Assembly (NCBI RefSeq): GCF_019443425.1
Contig: NZ_CP080382.1
Location: 2,976,001-3,040,000, forward strand
Source: Arthrobacter sp. PAMC25284
Lineage (GTDB): Bacteria > Actinomycetota > Actinomycetes > Actinomycetales > Micrococcaceae
Direction of reading: 5' to 3'
Length of the DNA stretch: 64,000 nucleotides
Below are positions 42,830 through 52,600 of the stretch, one piece after another. The first letter of the stretch is position 1. Every line of letters begins with the position of its first letter. Under the pieces are notes generated by a model. The model made no database searches. It was not told the origin of the DNA and was given only the letters and a program-made list of their open reading frames with translations. The position numbers and the translations under genes are program-made.

Positions 42830-44064
42830 CCGGTCAGGGCGGCCAGGATCCGCCCGGACCGGAGCACGGCGGTCTGCCGGAAATCCCGGTCCACAACCAC
42901 GATGTCCGCCCGCAGCCCGGATTTCAGGCTGCCGATTTCTGATTCCAGGCCCAGCACCTGGGCCGGTACTGCCGTCGCTGCCAGCACGGCATCCGCTGGG
43001 GAAACCCCGGCCGCGATGGTCCGCCGCACCACCTCCAGTAACGTGGCAGTCCCGCCGGCCAACGCTCCATTGGACGCCAGCGTTGCTGTGCCACCACGGA
43101 CCGTCACCGCGCACGGCCCGAGTTCATAGTCGCCGTCCGGCAGGCCTGTAGCGGCCATGGAATCGGTGACGAGGACGACGTTTGCCGCCCCGGCCAGCTC
43201 AAAAACCATCCGCACCGTTTCCGGATCCAGGTGGACGCCGTCGCCGATGAGTTCAACGGCCGCAATGCCCGCCGCGGCCAGACGCAGGCACGCCGCCACC
43301 GGCCCCGGGCCCCGATGATGCATCTGCGGCATCCCGTTGAACAGGTGGGTGACCGTGGGCCGCGCAGCGGCCCCGAAAGCCCCGGAATCCGCCGCGGACA
43401 GCAGCCCGGCAGCAAGTTCCAGCGACGCGGCAGCGGTTGCGGAATCCGCGTCGCTGTGTCCCAGGGATGGTGTCACGCCATGGGCGGCGAGTGCGCTGAC
43501 GAGATCGCCGGCGCCCGGCAACTCCGGCGCGTAGGTCATGGTCCGAAGCGTTCCGCCGGCTGCTGTCAGCACCCGCCGGAGCAGTTCCGGATCGGGGTCC
43601 CGGAGCCACTCCGGGTCCTGGGCGCCGCAGCGGTGGTGGGACAGGAAGGGGCCCTCGGAATGGATGCCCGCGATGGTTCCGTCGGCCACGAGTGGTCTAA
43701 GGACTTCGATTTGCTGCTCCAGGTCCTCGATCGAGGCCGTGACCAGGCTGGCCAGCAGGGTCGTTGTGCCGTTGCGGTGCAGGAAGTCCGCTGCGGCGCG
43801 GCACGCTTCCGCGCCGTCGTTAGGGAATCCTCCGCCGGCCGCGCCATGGCAGTGCATGTCGACGAGGCCCGGCAGGATCGTGCCGCCCTCGGGGACGTCG
43901 AGGATCCGGGCCGCGGGGAAGGCTCCGGAATCAAAACCTGCCCTCGGCCCGGCAAAGGCAATGACGCCGCCCGCCACGGCCACGGCGCCGTCGCTCAGGA
44001 CGACGCCGTCGGTCATGATGGTCCCAAACAGGACAAAGGCGGAAGACAGCGGTTCCGGACCGCT
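42826..44064 (-). CDS. nagA: N-acetylglucosamine-6-phosphate deacetylase
   Basis: About 412 residues of an amidohydrolase that removes acetate from GlcNAc 6-phosphate. The metal motif is LVDMHCHGAAGGGF; the active-site Asp is in VLVTDSMAATGLPDG, and GIHSEGPFLS is conserved. The GTG at 44064 fits the family start and avoids overlap with nanE; an ATG at 44106 would overlap nanE by 28 bp. It is the last gene of the minus-strand operon that begins with the ABC importer or nanA. Confidence 0.92.
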   Translation of the reverse strand, partial: SGPEPLSSAFVLFGTIMTDGVVLSDGAVAVAGGVIAFAGPRAGFDSGAFPAARILDVPEGGTILPGLVDMHCHGAAGGGFPNDGAEACRAAADFLHRNGTTTLLASLVTASIEDLEQQIEVLRPLVADGTIAGIHSEGPFLSHHRCGAQDPEWLRDPDPELLRRVLTAAGGTLRTMTYAPELPGAGDLVSALAAHGVTPSLGHSDADSATAAASLELAAGLLSAADSGAFGAAARPTVTHLFNGMPQMHHRGPGPVAACLRLAAAGIAAVELIGDGVHLDPETVRMVFELAGAANVVLVTDSMAATGLPDGDYELGPCAVTVRGGTATLASNGALAGGTATLLEVVRRTIAAGVSPADAVLAATAVPAQVLGLESEIGSLKSGLRADIVVVDRDFRQTAVLRSGRILAALTG

Positions 44065-44078
44065 CACGGCCTGCACCT

Positions 44079-44765
44079 TCAGCTTGTCAGAGCGGTGGAA
44101 AACCACCCGGTGATGGTGGCGGGATGCGTGATGGCGGTGCCAACAACGACGGCGAACGCTCCGGCGTCGAGCGCCATCCGGGCCTGGACCGGAGTATGGA
44201 TGCGGCCTTCGGCGATCAGCGGACGGCCAAGATCTGCTGCCGCGATTTGCTCCAGCAATTCCAGGTCCGGGCCCGTGGTCTTCTCCCGCTCGCCGGTATA
44301 GCCGGCGAGCGTGGTCCCGATCAGGTCGGCTCCGGCATCCACCGCGGCGACGGCATCCTCGTAGGAACCGCAGTCAGCCATCACGAGAGCATGGGATCCG
44401 GCATGGATTCCTGCTACGGTCGCGGCCAGGTCCAACCCGTCAGGCCGGGCGCGGCGGGTGCCGTCGATGGCCACGATGTGTGCGCCGGCGTTGGCCACCG
44501 CCAGGGCGTGGCGGAGCGTGGGCGTGATAAAAACGCCGTCGTGGCCGTCCTTCCAGAGACCGATAACGGGTACCTCGACGGCGCCGCGCGTGTGCTGGAT
44601 ATCTGCCAGGCCCTGGACCCTTACCGCTGCGGCTCCGCCGGTCACGGATGAGGCCGCCAGCTGGGCGATGGTCCGCGGATCGCGCATGGGTTCGCCGGGG
44701 TAGGCCTGGCAGGACACTATAAGCCGGGACCGGAGGCCTTGGAGGTCGTCGGGGCGCAGAATCAT
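44079..44765 (-). CDS. nanE: N-acetylmannosamine-6-phosphate 2-epimerase
   Basis: 228 residues of a TIM-barrel epimerase converting ManNAc 6-phosphate to GlcNAc 6-phosphate. Motifs are LIVSCQAYPGEPM, GAAAVRVQGLADIQ, VPVIGLWKDGHDGVFITPT and LIAEGRIHTPVQA. It lies 10 bp after nanK and just before nagA in the order of the pathway. Confidence 0.94.
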   Translation of the reverse strand: MILRPDDLQGLRSRLIVSCQAYPGEPMRDPRTIAQLAASSVTGGAAAVRVQGLADIQHTRGAVEVPVIGLWKDGHDGVFITPTLRHALAVANAGAHIVAIDGTRRARPDGLDLAATVAGIHAGSHALVMADCGSYEDAVAAVDAGADLIGTTLAGYTGEREKTTGPDLELLEQIAAADLGRPLIAEGRIHTPVQARMALDAGAFAVVVGTAITHPATITGWFSTALTS

Positions 44766-44775
44766 GGCTGTCTCC

Positions 44776-45720
44776 TCAGAGGATCGGGGGCTGCTTCAGG
44801 ACAAGGTGCGCCGCGCCCACGATGGCGGCCGTATTCCCCAGCTTGGCGCGGTGCACCGGGATGCCGGCCAGGGGAGCCAGCAGCTCACGGCGTGCGGCCG
44901 CCACCATCGGATCCCACCAGGCGGCTCCGGCGTCCGCGAGGCCGCCGGAAACCACAATCACTTCCGGGTCAAGGATATTGGCCAGCCCGCCCACAGCCTG
45001 GCCGGCGGCGGCTGCGCCGGCGGCAATGGCCTGGTGCGCGGCCGAGTCGCCAACCCGGGCCAGGTCAAAGACGGCGCGGGTATCCGGGACGGACGAAGGA
45101 CCGCCAAAGCGACGGAAGCTGGCGTGGATTGCGGGGCCCGAAGCGATGGCTTCGACGTGCCCGGCGTGGCCGCAGGAACACGCCAGCGCGGCACCGTCGT
45201 GGTACGCATAGGGTGAGGCGATGTGGCCGACGTGGCCGCCCACGAAACGGTGCCCCAGGACGGGGTGGCCGTCGAGGATAAAGCTTCCGCCGACGCCGGT
45301 ACCGAACGCCACCATCAGCGAAGACTTGCTACCGGCGGCGGCCCCCAGCCACGCCTCGCCGATGGCGTGGGCGTGGACATCGTTGACCACGGACACGGCC
45401 AGCCCGGTGAGGTCACCCAGCCGGTGGCGGATATCCGTACCGGTCCAGCCAAGGATGGCGTCGGTGGCTGAGACGACGGTCCCGGTCCCGGCATTGATCA
45501 CCCCGGCGGCCCCGATGCCCACGGCCGTTACGTCGATCCCGTCGGCGGCCGCCTGCGCCCGCAGGGAGCGGATTAATCCGGCGGTGGCGGCAAGGATGGC
45601 CTCGCCGCCGTCGCGGTTGCGCGTGGGTGTCTGGGCCGGGTACAGGACGGTGCCGTCCGCGGCGACGACTGCGGCCGCCGTCTTGGTTCCGCCAAGGTCA
45701 ATGCCTATTACGTGCTGCAT
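44776..45720 (-). CDS. nanK: N-acetylmannosamine kinase, ROK family
   Basis: 314 residues from the ATG behind GAGGAATGGC. The phosphate motif is VIGIDLGGTKTAAAVV. The ROK zinc motif reads CSCGHAGHVEAIASG, with His where most members have the third Cys of CxCGxxGCxE, so zinc would be held by a modified set. Context between nanA and nanE makes N-acetylmannosamine the likely substrate. An upstream ATG at 45738 is less well placed. Confidence 0.9.
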   Translation of the reverse strand: MQHVIGIDLGGTKTAAAVVAADGTVLYPAQTPTRNRDGGEAILAATAGLIRSLRAQAAADGIDVTAVGIGAAGVINAGTGTVVSATDAILGWTGTDIRHRLGDLTGLAVSVVNDVHAHAIGEAWLGAAAGSKSSLMVAFGTGVGGSFILDGHPVLGHRFVGGHVGHIASPYAYHDGAALACSCGHAGHVEAIASGPAIHASFRRFGGPSSVPDTRAVFDLARVGDSAAHQAIAAGAAAAGQAVGGLANILDPEVIVVSGGLADAGAAWWDPMVAAARRELLAPLAGIPVHRAKLGNTAAIVGAAHLVLKQPPIL

Positions 45721-45756
45721 GCCATTCCTCAAATTCATTCACCGGCTAAGGGCCCA

Positions 45757-45792
45757 TTCCCGTTTGGGCGCCAAGGGACGCCCAAACGGGAA
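45757..45792. terminator. Hairpin between nanA and nanK
   Basis: The perfect 14-bp arms TTCCCGTTTGGGCG and CGCCCAAACGGGAA enclose 8 bases, and an outer AAGGG/CCCTT pair extends the stem. It probably reduces expression of nanK and genes below it. Confidence 0.75.
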
Positions 45793-45799
45793 AAGACCC

Positions 45800-46741
45800 T
45801 TAGATCAGGCCGTTGCGCGCCAGAATGACCTTGACCGCAGCGGTCTCGTCCTCGTCCAGGGACAGCATCGGGGCGCTCATGACATTGGTCTTGATGATGC
45901 CCATCAGCTGGAGCGCGGTCTTGAAGGCGCCCAGGCCGGCGGCGTTGCCGGACATGCGGCCCGCCTTCGGCGTGTAGACGATTTCGAAGACATCGGCCAT
46001 CCGGTCCTGTTCGGCGGCGGCCTTGGCCCAGTCGCCGGCGACCGCGGCGTCGTAGATGCGGCGGTAGCCGGCCGGATCAACGTTGCCCAGACCCGGGACG
46101 ACACCCTGGGCGCCGCCCAGCAGCGCGCCGTCGACCACTACTTCGTGGCCGGTGAAGATATCGAAGTTGGGGATGTTCCGGGCGGCCAGCAGCAGCTGGC
46201 GGAAGGAGACGTCGTCGCCGGAGGAGTCCTTGACGCCAGCGATAATGCCGTCCCGGCCGAGCTCGACCAGGAGGTCCGTGGGCAGCTTGAAGTGGGTACG
46301 GACCGGGACGTCGTAGGCGAACATGGGGACGTCCACGGCCGCGTGGATGCTGCGGAAGTGCGTGTTGTTCTCCTGGGCGTTTGAGATCGCGTAGTACAGG
46401 CTCGTGGCCACGATCGCGTCGGCACCGAGGGAGATCACGCGACGGGCCTCCTCGATGACGCGGTTGGTGGTCTGTTCGACGGCGCCCACGATCACAGGTA
46501 CCTGGCCGGCGTTCACGCCGGCGACAGTCGTCACCACGGTGTCGCGCTCAGCGTTGGTCATGTGGGTGACCTCCCCGGAGGATCCGAGCACGAACAGGCC
46601 GGACACGCCGCCGTCGAGCAGGTGCCGCGTTACGTTCTCCAGCGACGGGACGTCGATGGCTCCATCTGCAGTGCGGGGGGTGACAACGGGAGGGATGATT
46701 CCCTGGTAACGGGTAGCGACGGTAGTCACAGTGTTCTCCAA
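45800..46741 (-). CDS. nanA: N-acetylneuraminate lyase / DapA-family aldolase
   Basis: 313 residues of a class I aldolase that splits N-acetylneuraminate into pyruvate and N-acetylmannosamine. Motifs are GIIPPVVTPRTADGAIDV, LFVLGSSGEVTHMT, FAYDVPVRTHFKLP (family Tyr) and the Schiff-base Lys in GVKDSSGDD. The DapA family is broad, and the assignment rests on the nanK-nanE-nagA neighbours and the sialidase nearby. Confidence 0.87.
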   Translation of the reverse strand: MENTVTTVATRYQGIIPPVVTPRTADGAIDVPSLENVTRHLLDGGVSGLFVLGSSGEVTHMTNAERDTVVTTVAGVNAGQVPVIVGAVEQTTNRVIEEARRVISLGADAIVATSLYYAISNAQENNTHFRSIHAAVDVPMFAYDVPVRTHFKLPTDLLVELGRDGIIAGVKDSSGDDVSFRQLLLAARNIPNFDIFTGHEVVVDGALLGGAQGVVPGLGNVDPAGYRRIYDAAVAGDWAKAAAEQDRMADVFEIVYTPKAGRMSGNAAGLGAFKTALQLMGIIKTNVMSAPMLSLDEDETAAVKVILARNGLI

Positions 46742-46769
46742 AAGTGTGATCAGGTGGTGGCGGAAAAAT

Positions 46770-47577
46770 CTAAGGGTGAAGCAGCGACGGGGCGGCGCCC
46801 AGCAGCTTCTTCGTGTAGTCGTTGGCAGGGTTGTCGAAGACCTGCGCGGCAGGGCCTTCTTCGACGATCCGGCCGAAATACATCACGCAAATGCGGTCGG
46901 AAACATAGCGGACGGTCTGGATGTCGTGCGAGATGAACACCATGCCGAGGTTCAATTGCGTCTTCAGATCAGAGAGCAGGTTCAGCACTTGCGCCCGGAC
47001 GGAAACGTCCAGAGCCGATGTCGGTTCGTCCGCCACGATGATGTCCGGATCCAGGGCCAGGGGCCCGGGCAATCGCCACGCGCTGGCGCTGACCGCCGGA
47101 CACCTGTGACGGCGTCACCTCGGACGCCGACTGCGGCAGGCCGACCAGGGCCAGGAGCTCCTTGACCGTGGCCGTGCGCGACGCCGCAGTGCCGATGCCG
47201 TGAACCTGGAGCGGATCCGTGAGAATATCCTGGATCCGCATCCTCGGATTCAGCGCGGTGGCCGGGTCCTGGAACACGACCGACACGGCACGACCAAAAT
47301 CCTTGCGCATGGCGGCATTGCGCTTGATGGCCGGCTGGCCGTGGAACAGGACCTGGCCCGACGTCGGCGCCTGGAGCCCCACGAGGACGGAGGCGAGGGT
47401 GGATTTGCCGCAGCCGGACTCGCCGACGATGCCCACGGTTTCCCCGCGGCTGATGGTGAAGTCAATGCCATCAACGGCTTTGACGATATTGGGCCGGAAC
47501 AGGCTCCCGGTGCGTGCCCGGTGATAGACCTTGACGTCCTTGAGCTCAATGACCGGTTTTCCGGTTGAAACACTCAC
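46770..47577 (-). pseudogene. ABC transporter ATP-binding protein (OppF/DppF type), frameshifted
   Basis: The second ATPase of the importer. The first part has the Walker A motif GESGCGKST and the signature SGGQRQRVAIARA, then the frame is lost. The second frame continues ALDPDIIVADEPTSALDVSVRAQVLNLL to the stop. Removing one base from the GGGG run at 47060-47063 joins them into about 268 residues. The start is a GTG overlapping the stop of the fusion gene. As written, the protein lacks Walker B and would be inactive; a sequencing error is a real alternative. Confidence 0.82.
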
Positions 47578-49697
47578 TTCGAGTCCTCCTTCAAATGGCT
47601 CGCCCAATAGTGGTCGGTATCGCCGCCGACAGCGGTGAGGACCAACGGCTGATCAGGATTGGCGTCGGCCCGCAGGGAGCGGGATGCGAAGCGGTCGCCC
47701 GTGGCGAAGTCGGCGGGCGACGGCACAGTGCCGGGGATCTGGTGCAGGCGCTCGGCGTCGGCCTCGATGGAAAGGACGGCGCCCAGGAGGCCCCGGGTGT
47801 ACTCGTGCCTGGGGTTCTGCAGGAGCTCCGAAGCCTGTGCCGATTCGACGACCTGGCCGGCGTACATCACGGTCACACGGTGTGCCAGGGACGCCACGAG
47901 TGCGAGGTCATGGCTGACGAAGACCATGGCGAAGCCGAGCTGTTCACGTAGTTCGTTGAGCAGGTCAACCACCTGCTTCTGGACGGTGACGTCCAGGGCT
48001 GTGGTCGGCTCATCGGCCACTACGATCTTGGGCGACCGGGACAGTGCCATCGCTATCAGGACGCGCTGGCGCTGTCCGCCGGAGAGCTCATGCGGGTAGC
48101 TGGCCAGCGTCCGGACGGGATCGAGTTTGACCATCTCCAGCAGCTCGGCCGGTGTCTTGCGGCCGCCGCGCCGGGTGAGCTGGAGCATCTGCTCCTTGAT
48201 CTTCATGGACGGGTTCAGGGAGCTCAGCGCGTCCTGGTAGACCATCGCGATCTGTTCCCCGCGGAGGCCTTCGTACGCCTTCGCACTGCTGTGGCCCGTC
48301 GCGGAATCCAACAGTTCCTTGCCGTCGAACAGGATGGAGCCGGAAATGCGGGCGGTTTTGGGCAGCAGCCCCATGATGGCCAGCGAGCTGATGGATTTGC
48401 CGCAGCCGGACTCTCCCACAAGGCCCATGGTCTCGCCTTCCCGGACGGTGAAGGAGACGTTGTCCACGATGGCGGTTTCGCCGAAGCGGGTGGGGAAGTG
48501 AATGGAGAGGTTCTTGACTTCCAGGACCGTGCGGGCGCCGGCCGGGACCTGGGGCAGGCGGTCCGTGCGCCCGGCCTCGACGGCAGCGAGAAGCCGGAGC
48601 TCCTGGTCCAGCAGGGCATGCGGGTCGGTCGAGTTCTGCGGATCACCGGAGGCCGCGGATTCGTAGTCCCCACCGGTTCCGTTCCCGGAACCGGTCCGCG
48701 AACGGCGGCCGGCGGCCCGGACGCCGTCGAGTTCGTGCACCTCGACGAAGGAAGGCTGGGCGACCGATGTGCCGATTTCGGCGTCGACGGCGGTAACGGC
48801 GACAGCGGCGGACGAGCCGTCGTCGTCCTTGACCGACGGCGCCCTGCGCAGTTTGGGGTTCACCATGGCGTCGGTGAGGCCCTCGGCGAGGATGTTCAGT
48901 GCGAGGACGGTCAGCAGGATGGTCAGGCCAGCGAAGGTGGTGGCCCACCAGCCGCCGGAGAGGACCAGGTTGCGGCCGTAGGAGATGACGTTGCCCCACG
49001 ACGGGGCGGGGTCCTGCACACCGGCGCCCAGGAACGACAGCGACGCTTCGAGGATGATGGCGTCGGCCACCATCACGGTGGCGAAGACGAGGACCGGCGC
49101 GGCCGTGTTGCGGACAATGTGCTTGCCCAGGATGTAGAAACGGCCGGCTCCCATCACGCGTTCGGCGCGGACGTAGTCCTCGCCGTACTGGGCGAGGACG
49201 TTGGCGCGGACCACGCGGGCCAGTTGCGGGGTGTAGATGATGGCGATGGCCACGATGATGGTGGGCACCGAGTTGCCGAAAGCGGCCAGCAGGACAGCGG
49301 CCAGCGCGATCCCGGGAAACGCCATCAGGATGTCCATGAGACGCATGATGAGCTCATTGACGGCCTTGCTGGAGGTCGCCGCGAAGGCACCGAGCAGGGC
49401 GCCCGCCAGGATCGCGAGGGCGACGGCGCCCAAGCCAATCATGAGCGATGACTGCGCCCCAAAGAGGATGCGGGAGAGAATGTCGCGGCCGAGCCGGTCC
49501 GTGCCGAACAGGTGTTCGGCGCCCGGTGCCTGCGCCGGAATAAAGGTCTCCAGGGGATCGTGCGGTGCGATGACCGGGGCGAAGACGGCCGCAAGAACAA
49601 TGGCGATGAGGAACAGCAGGGCGAACCGGGAAGCCCAGGGCAGTGATTTGAAGCGGAGGCCCGGGGCACTCAGCCGCTCGGCGAGCTTGCTACGCAT
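47574..49697 (-). CDS. Fused permease/ATP-binding protein of an Opp-type sialic acid importer
   Basis: A 707-residue fusion. Residues 1-290 are a DppC-type permease with six membrane segments and the EAA loop (GAGRFYILGKHIVRNTAAPVLV). A linker of about 100 residues rich in Ala, Ser and Gly follows. Residues 395-690 are a DppD-type ATPase with GESGCGKS, LSGGQRQRVLIAM and VVADEPTTALDV. The same fusion occurs in Sat/Sia sialic acid ABC importers of Haemophilus ducreyi and Corynebacterium glutamicum. With the nan genes downstream, sialic acid is the likely substrate. Confidence 0.88.
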   Translation of the reverse strand: MRSKLAERLSAPGLRFKSLPWASRFALLFLIAIVLAAVFAPVIAPHDPLETFIPAQAPGAEHLFGTDRLGRDILSRILFGAQSSLMIGLGAVALAILAGALLGAFAATSSKAVNELIMRLMDILMAFPGIALAAVLLAAFGNSVPTIIVAIAIIYTPQLARVVRANVLAQYGEDYVRAERVMGAGRFYILGKHIVRNTAAPVLVFATVMVADAIILEASLSFLGAGVQDPAPSWGNVISYGRNLVLSGGWWATTFAGLTILLTVLALNILAEGLTDAMVNPKLRRAPSVKDDDGSSAAVAVTAVDAEIGTSVAQPSFVEVHELDGVRAAGRRSRTGSGNGTGGDYESAASGDPQNSTDPHALLDQELRLLAAVEAGRTDRLPQVPAGARTVLEVKNLSIHFPTRFGETAIVDNVSFTVREGETMGLVGESGCGKSISSLAIMGLLPKTARISGSILFDGKELLDSATGHSSAKAYEGLRGEQIAMVYQDALSSLNPSMKIKEQMLQLTRRGGRKTPAELLEMVKLDPVRTLASYPHELSGGQRQRVLIAMALSRSPKIVVADEPTTALDVTVQKQVVDLLNELREQLGFAMVFVSHDLALVASLAHRVTVMYAGQVVESAQASELLQNPRHEYTRGLLGAVLSIEADAERLHQIPGTVPSPADFATGDRFASRSLRADANPDQPLVLTAVGGDTDHYWASHLKEDSK

Positions 49698-49700
49698 GGG

Positions 49701-50657
49701 CTATACCGTCCTGATTCGGGGGTTGATGAGCAGGTAGAGAAGGTCCACCACGATGTTGACCAGGACGAAGGTGACGGAGATGGTCAATACGACGCCCTGG
49801 ACGAGGTTGACGTCGAGGCTGGTGATGCCGTTGAGGATCAGCTGGCCCATGCCGGGCAGAGCGAAGATCATTTCGATGACGACGGCGCCGCCCAACAGGT
49901 AGCCCACGCGCAGGCCGAGGACGGTCACGGGCGTGACAAGGGCGTTGCGCAGTACATTCCTGGCGACAACTTCGCGGTAGGGCACGCCGTTGCCGATGGC
50001 GGTGCGGACGTAGTCGCGGTCCAGTTCTTCCACCATCGAGGTCCGCACGACGCGGATCAGCGACGCGGACACCGGGATGGCCAGCGCGAGGGCGGGGAGG
50101 GCCATCGAGTTTAGCCACCCGCCGAAGCCGGCTTCCGGCGCTGCAAGGCCACCGGAGGGGAACATCGGATTGGCGCCAAGCGCGAACCACTGGATGAGCA
50201 GAATACCGAGCCAGAACGACGGCGTAGCGATCGCGGCGATGGAGAAGACCCGGATCGCCTGGTCCTGCCACTTGTCCCGGTACAGGGCGCCCAGGACTCC
50301 GAAGACCAGGGAGAGCACGACGGCGATCATAACGCCCAGGAAGGTGAGCTGGAGGGTCAGTGGGAAGGCGGAGCCGATCATCGACGCCACGGACTTCGCC
50401 GGCGGCGTCGTGACCCCGAGGTCGAACTGCAGCAGCTTCCCGAGGAACCTGACGTACTGCACGAACAGGGGGTCGTTGAGGCCGTTTTCCTGTCGGTACT
50501 GCTCTTTGGCTTCGTTACTGGCGCCCTCGCCGAGGGCCGAGTCTGCCTGATCGCCGGGAGCGGCCTGCAGGACGAAAAAGACGAGCAGGGTAATGCCCAG
50601 GATCATCAATGGCAGTGCCGCGAGCCTGCGTCCGAGCAAACGCAATATCATAACCAA
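49701..50657 (-). CDS. ABC transporter permease, DppB type
   Basis: 318 residues with six membrane segments. The first is LAALPLMILGITLLVFFVLQAAPGD, a typical DppB start, and the EAA-like loop is NGVPYREVVARNVLRNALVTPVTVLG. The start is probably a TTG six bases after GGAG; ATG 50651 is two codons later. The next gene of the importer follows 3 bp downstream. Confidence 0.9.
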   Translation of the reverse strand: MVMILRLLGRRLAALPLMILGITLLVFFVLQAAPGDQADSALGEGASNEAKEQYRQENGLNDPLFVQYVRFLGKLLQFDLGVTTPPAKSVASMIGSAFPLTLQLTFLGVMIAVVLSLVFGVLGALYRDKWQDQAIRVFSIAAIATPSFWLGILLIQWFALGANPMFPSGGLAAPEAGFGGWLNSMALPALALAIPVSASLIRVVRTSMVEELDRDYVRTAIGNGVPYREVVARNVLRNALVTPVTVLGLRVGYLLGGAVVIEMIFALPGMGQLILNGITSLDVNLVQGVVLTISVTFVLVNIVVDLLYLLINPRIRTV

Positions 50658-50800
50658 TTTGTTCTCCGGTTGTGTCGGGTGTGCCGCAGGATTACTGCGT
50701 CACGGTGTGGTGCCACAATGCAGGGGGTTGTGGCGGGCTGGCCGCAACCCCCTGCAGCGTCGGGTCGGCGTACCGTCCCTCATTCTTGGGCGAGGTGTCC

Positions 50801-52426
50801 CTAGGACGTGCGGCCGACTCCGATGAACGACATCCCCGTGGTGGGCAGCGGCTGGAATCCTGTCAGGTTCTTCTCTTTCCAGGCTGTGGGGAGCCTGCGG
50901 TGGAAGATCGGGTACAGCGGCAGTTCCTCGGAGACCAGGTCCACGATCTCACCGACGATCTTCTTCGATTCGTCCTTGGTGGCCTGCGTTCCCTCCACCA
51001 TCAGGCCCTGGAGTGTGGCGCGTTCCGGGGTGGTCCAGTAGGCGCGCTTGCCCATCCAGGTCTCGCTTGCGTAGAACCAGCTCAGGAGCAGGTCAGCGTC
51101 GTTGCCGAAGACCGAGGGGTCGCCCGGGGCCGCGGCAACGGTGTAGTTGCCGGTGCCGATGCGGTCGCTGTACATCGCGCCGGACTGCAGGCTCGCGACC
51201 GTGACCTTCACTCCTGGGAGCTTGTTCCAGGATTCCAGGATCAGCGGTGCCACGTCCTTGACCCAGGCCGTATCGGTGGTTACCAGCTCGAATTCAAGGC
51301 TGGTCACACCGGCCTCCTTGAGCAGGTCTGCAGCCTTCTGCGCGTCGTAGCCGTAGACGTTCTTGGCCTTGACGTAATCCGGGTGGCCTTCCTGGAAATA
51401 GGAGCTGGCCGCAGTGGCGTTGCCGAACAGCGCCTTCTTGATGATGGAGTCCTTGTCCAGGCCGTAGTGCAGGGCCTGTCGGACCAGCTTGTTGTCGAAC
51501 GGCGCCTTGGCGCAGTTAAACATCATAAACAGCATGCCGAAGGACTGAACGGATTCGACCTGGACCTTGGACTTGAGTCCGTCCACGTCCAGGTACGGGA
51601 CGTCCTCGATGGCCTGGACACGGCCGGACTGAACGGCGGTGACGCGGGCCGCTGCGTCCGAAAGCAGGAGCCAGTTCATGCCCTTCGCGAGCGGGGGCTT
51701 GGGGCCGTTGTAGTCCGCGAACGCCTCGAAGACGATCTTGTCGTCCTTGACGGCAGAGACCAGCTTGTACGGTCCTGAACCGACGGGCGCGGCGTCGAAG
51801 GCCTTCTGATCCGCGGAGGCCAGGGCCTGGGGAACGATCTTGACCACAGAGATCCGCGGACCGAAGCCCGGGAACGGGTACTTCAGGGAGAACTCGACCG
51901 TCGTGGCGTCAAGAGCCTTGACATCGGCGATGAAGGGGATGAACTGGGAAAACAACGAGTTGTTGGCCGGGTCCATTACGCGGGTGAAGGAGTACACAAC
52001 GTCGTCCGTGGTGACGGGGGAACCATTGTGGAACTTGGCCCCTTCGCGGATGGTCACCTGGTAGGTGGTGTCGTTGACCTTCTTGGGGTCAGCTGCGGCC
52101 AGGGCGTTGTAGGGCTCGCGGGTGGCCGGGTGCAGCTCGACGAGGCCTTCGAAGATATGCAGGTTCGCTGCCAGCGGTGTGGCACCGGAGGCGGTCATCG
52201 GATCGAATCCGGTGGACAAAGCGTAGGAGATGCCAGCCTCAATGATGAGGTCCTTGTTGGCAGCCGCGGTGTTTGCTGCAGTGCTTCCCGACGTTGTGGC
52301 AGCGCCGCCACAAGCCGAGAGGGTAGCGGTGAAGGCAGCGGCGGCACCGGCAGCGCCGGCCAGTTTAAGGAAGCTCCGGCGGCTGGCGTCATTGACCAGC
52401 GGCAGGTTCTTGAGGGTTTTGCTCAT
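50801..52426 (-). CDS. Extracellular solute-binding lipoprotein (family 5) of the importer
   Basis: 541 residues. The N-terminus has a twin-arginine motif RRSFLK, a hydrophobic stretch and the lipobox LSAC with the modified Cys near residue 39, so it is a Tat-exported lipoprotein. The body is a family 5 binding protein (AALDLTTDD-like region [36 protein letters not shown]). It starts the importer operon under the operator at 52461. The proposed ligand is sialic acid, from context. Confidence 0.88.
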   Translation of the reverse strand: MSKTLKNLPLVNDASRRSFLKLAGAAGAAAAFTATLSACGGAATTSGSTAANTAAANKDLIIEAGISYALSTGFDPMTASGATPLAANLHIFEGLVELHPATREPYNALAAADPKKVNDTTYQVTIREGAKFHNGSPVTTDDVVYSFTRVMDPANNSLFSQFIPFIADVKALDATTVEFSLKYPFPGFGPRISVVKIVPQALASADQKAFDAAPVGSGPYKLVSAVKDDKIVFEAFADYNGPKPPLAKGMNWLLLSDAAARVTAVQSGRVQAIEDVPYLDVDGLKSKVQVESVQSFGMLFMMFNCAKAPFDNKLVRQALHYGLDKDSIIKKALFGNATAASSYFQEGHPDYVKAKNVYGYDAQKAADLLKEAGVTSLEFELVTTDTAWVKDVAPLILESWNKLPGVKVTVASLQSGAMYSDRIGTGNYTVAAAPGDPSVFGNDADLLLSWFYASETWMGKRAYWTTPERATLQGLMVEGTQATKDESKKIVGEIVDLVSEELPLYPIFHRRLPTAWKEKNLTGFQPLPTTGMSFIGVGRTS

Positions 52427-52460
52427 GTGAGACCTCATCATTCAAGTAGTTAATCGGATG

Positions 52461-52472
52461 TAGGACGTCCGA
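52461..52472. promoter_or_regulatory. Probable GntR operator before the importer and DUF4862 genes
   Basis: TAGGACGTCCGA has the core GGACGTCC also found at 41207-41214 before the GntR regulator. It lies 35 bp upstream of the binding-protein start, in the divergent intergenic region. Confidence 0.5.
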
Positions 52473-52600
52473 TGCTTGTACGATTGACTGTAAGGGCCGT
52501 CACAGGTTCCCGTCAAGCTCTGTTTTTCGCGTCAGGCCATGTCGCCACGGCCTGTTTACGGCTGCGGTCCACCAACCCCACCAGTACCAAGGAGATCCAG

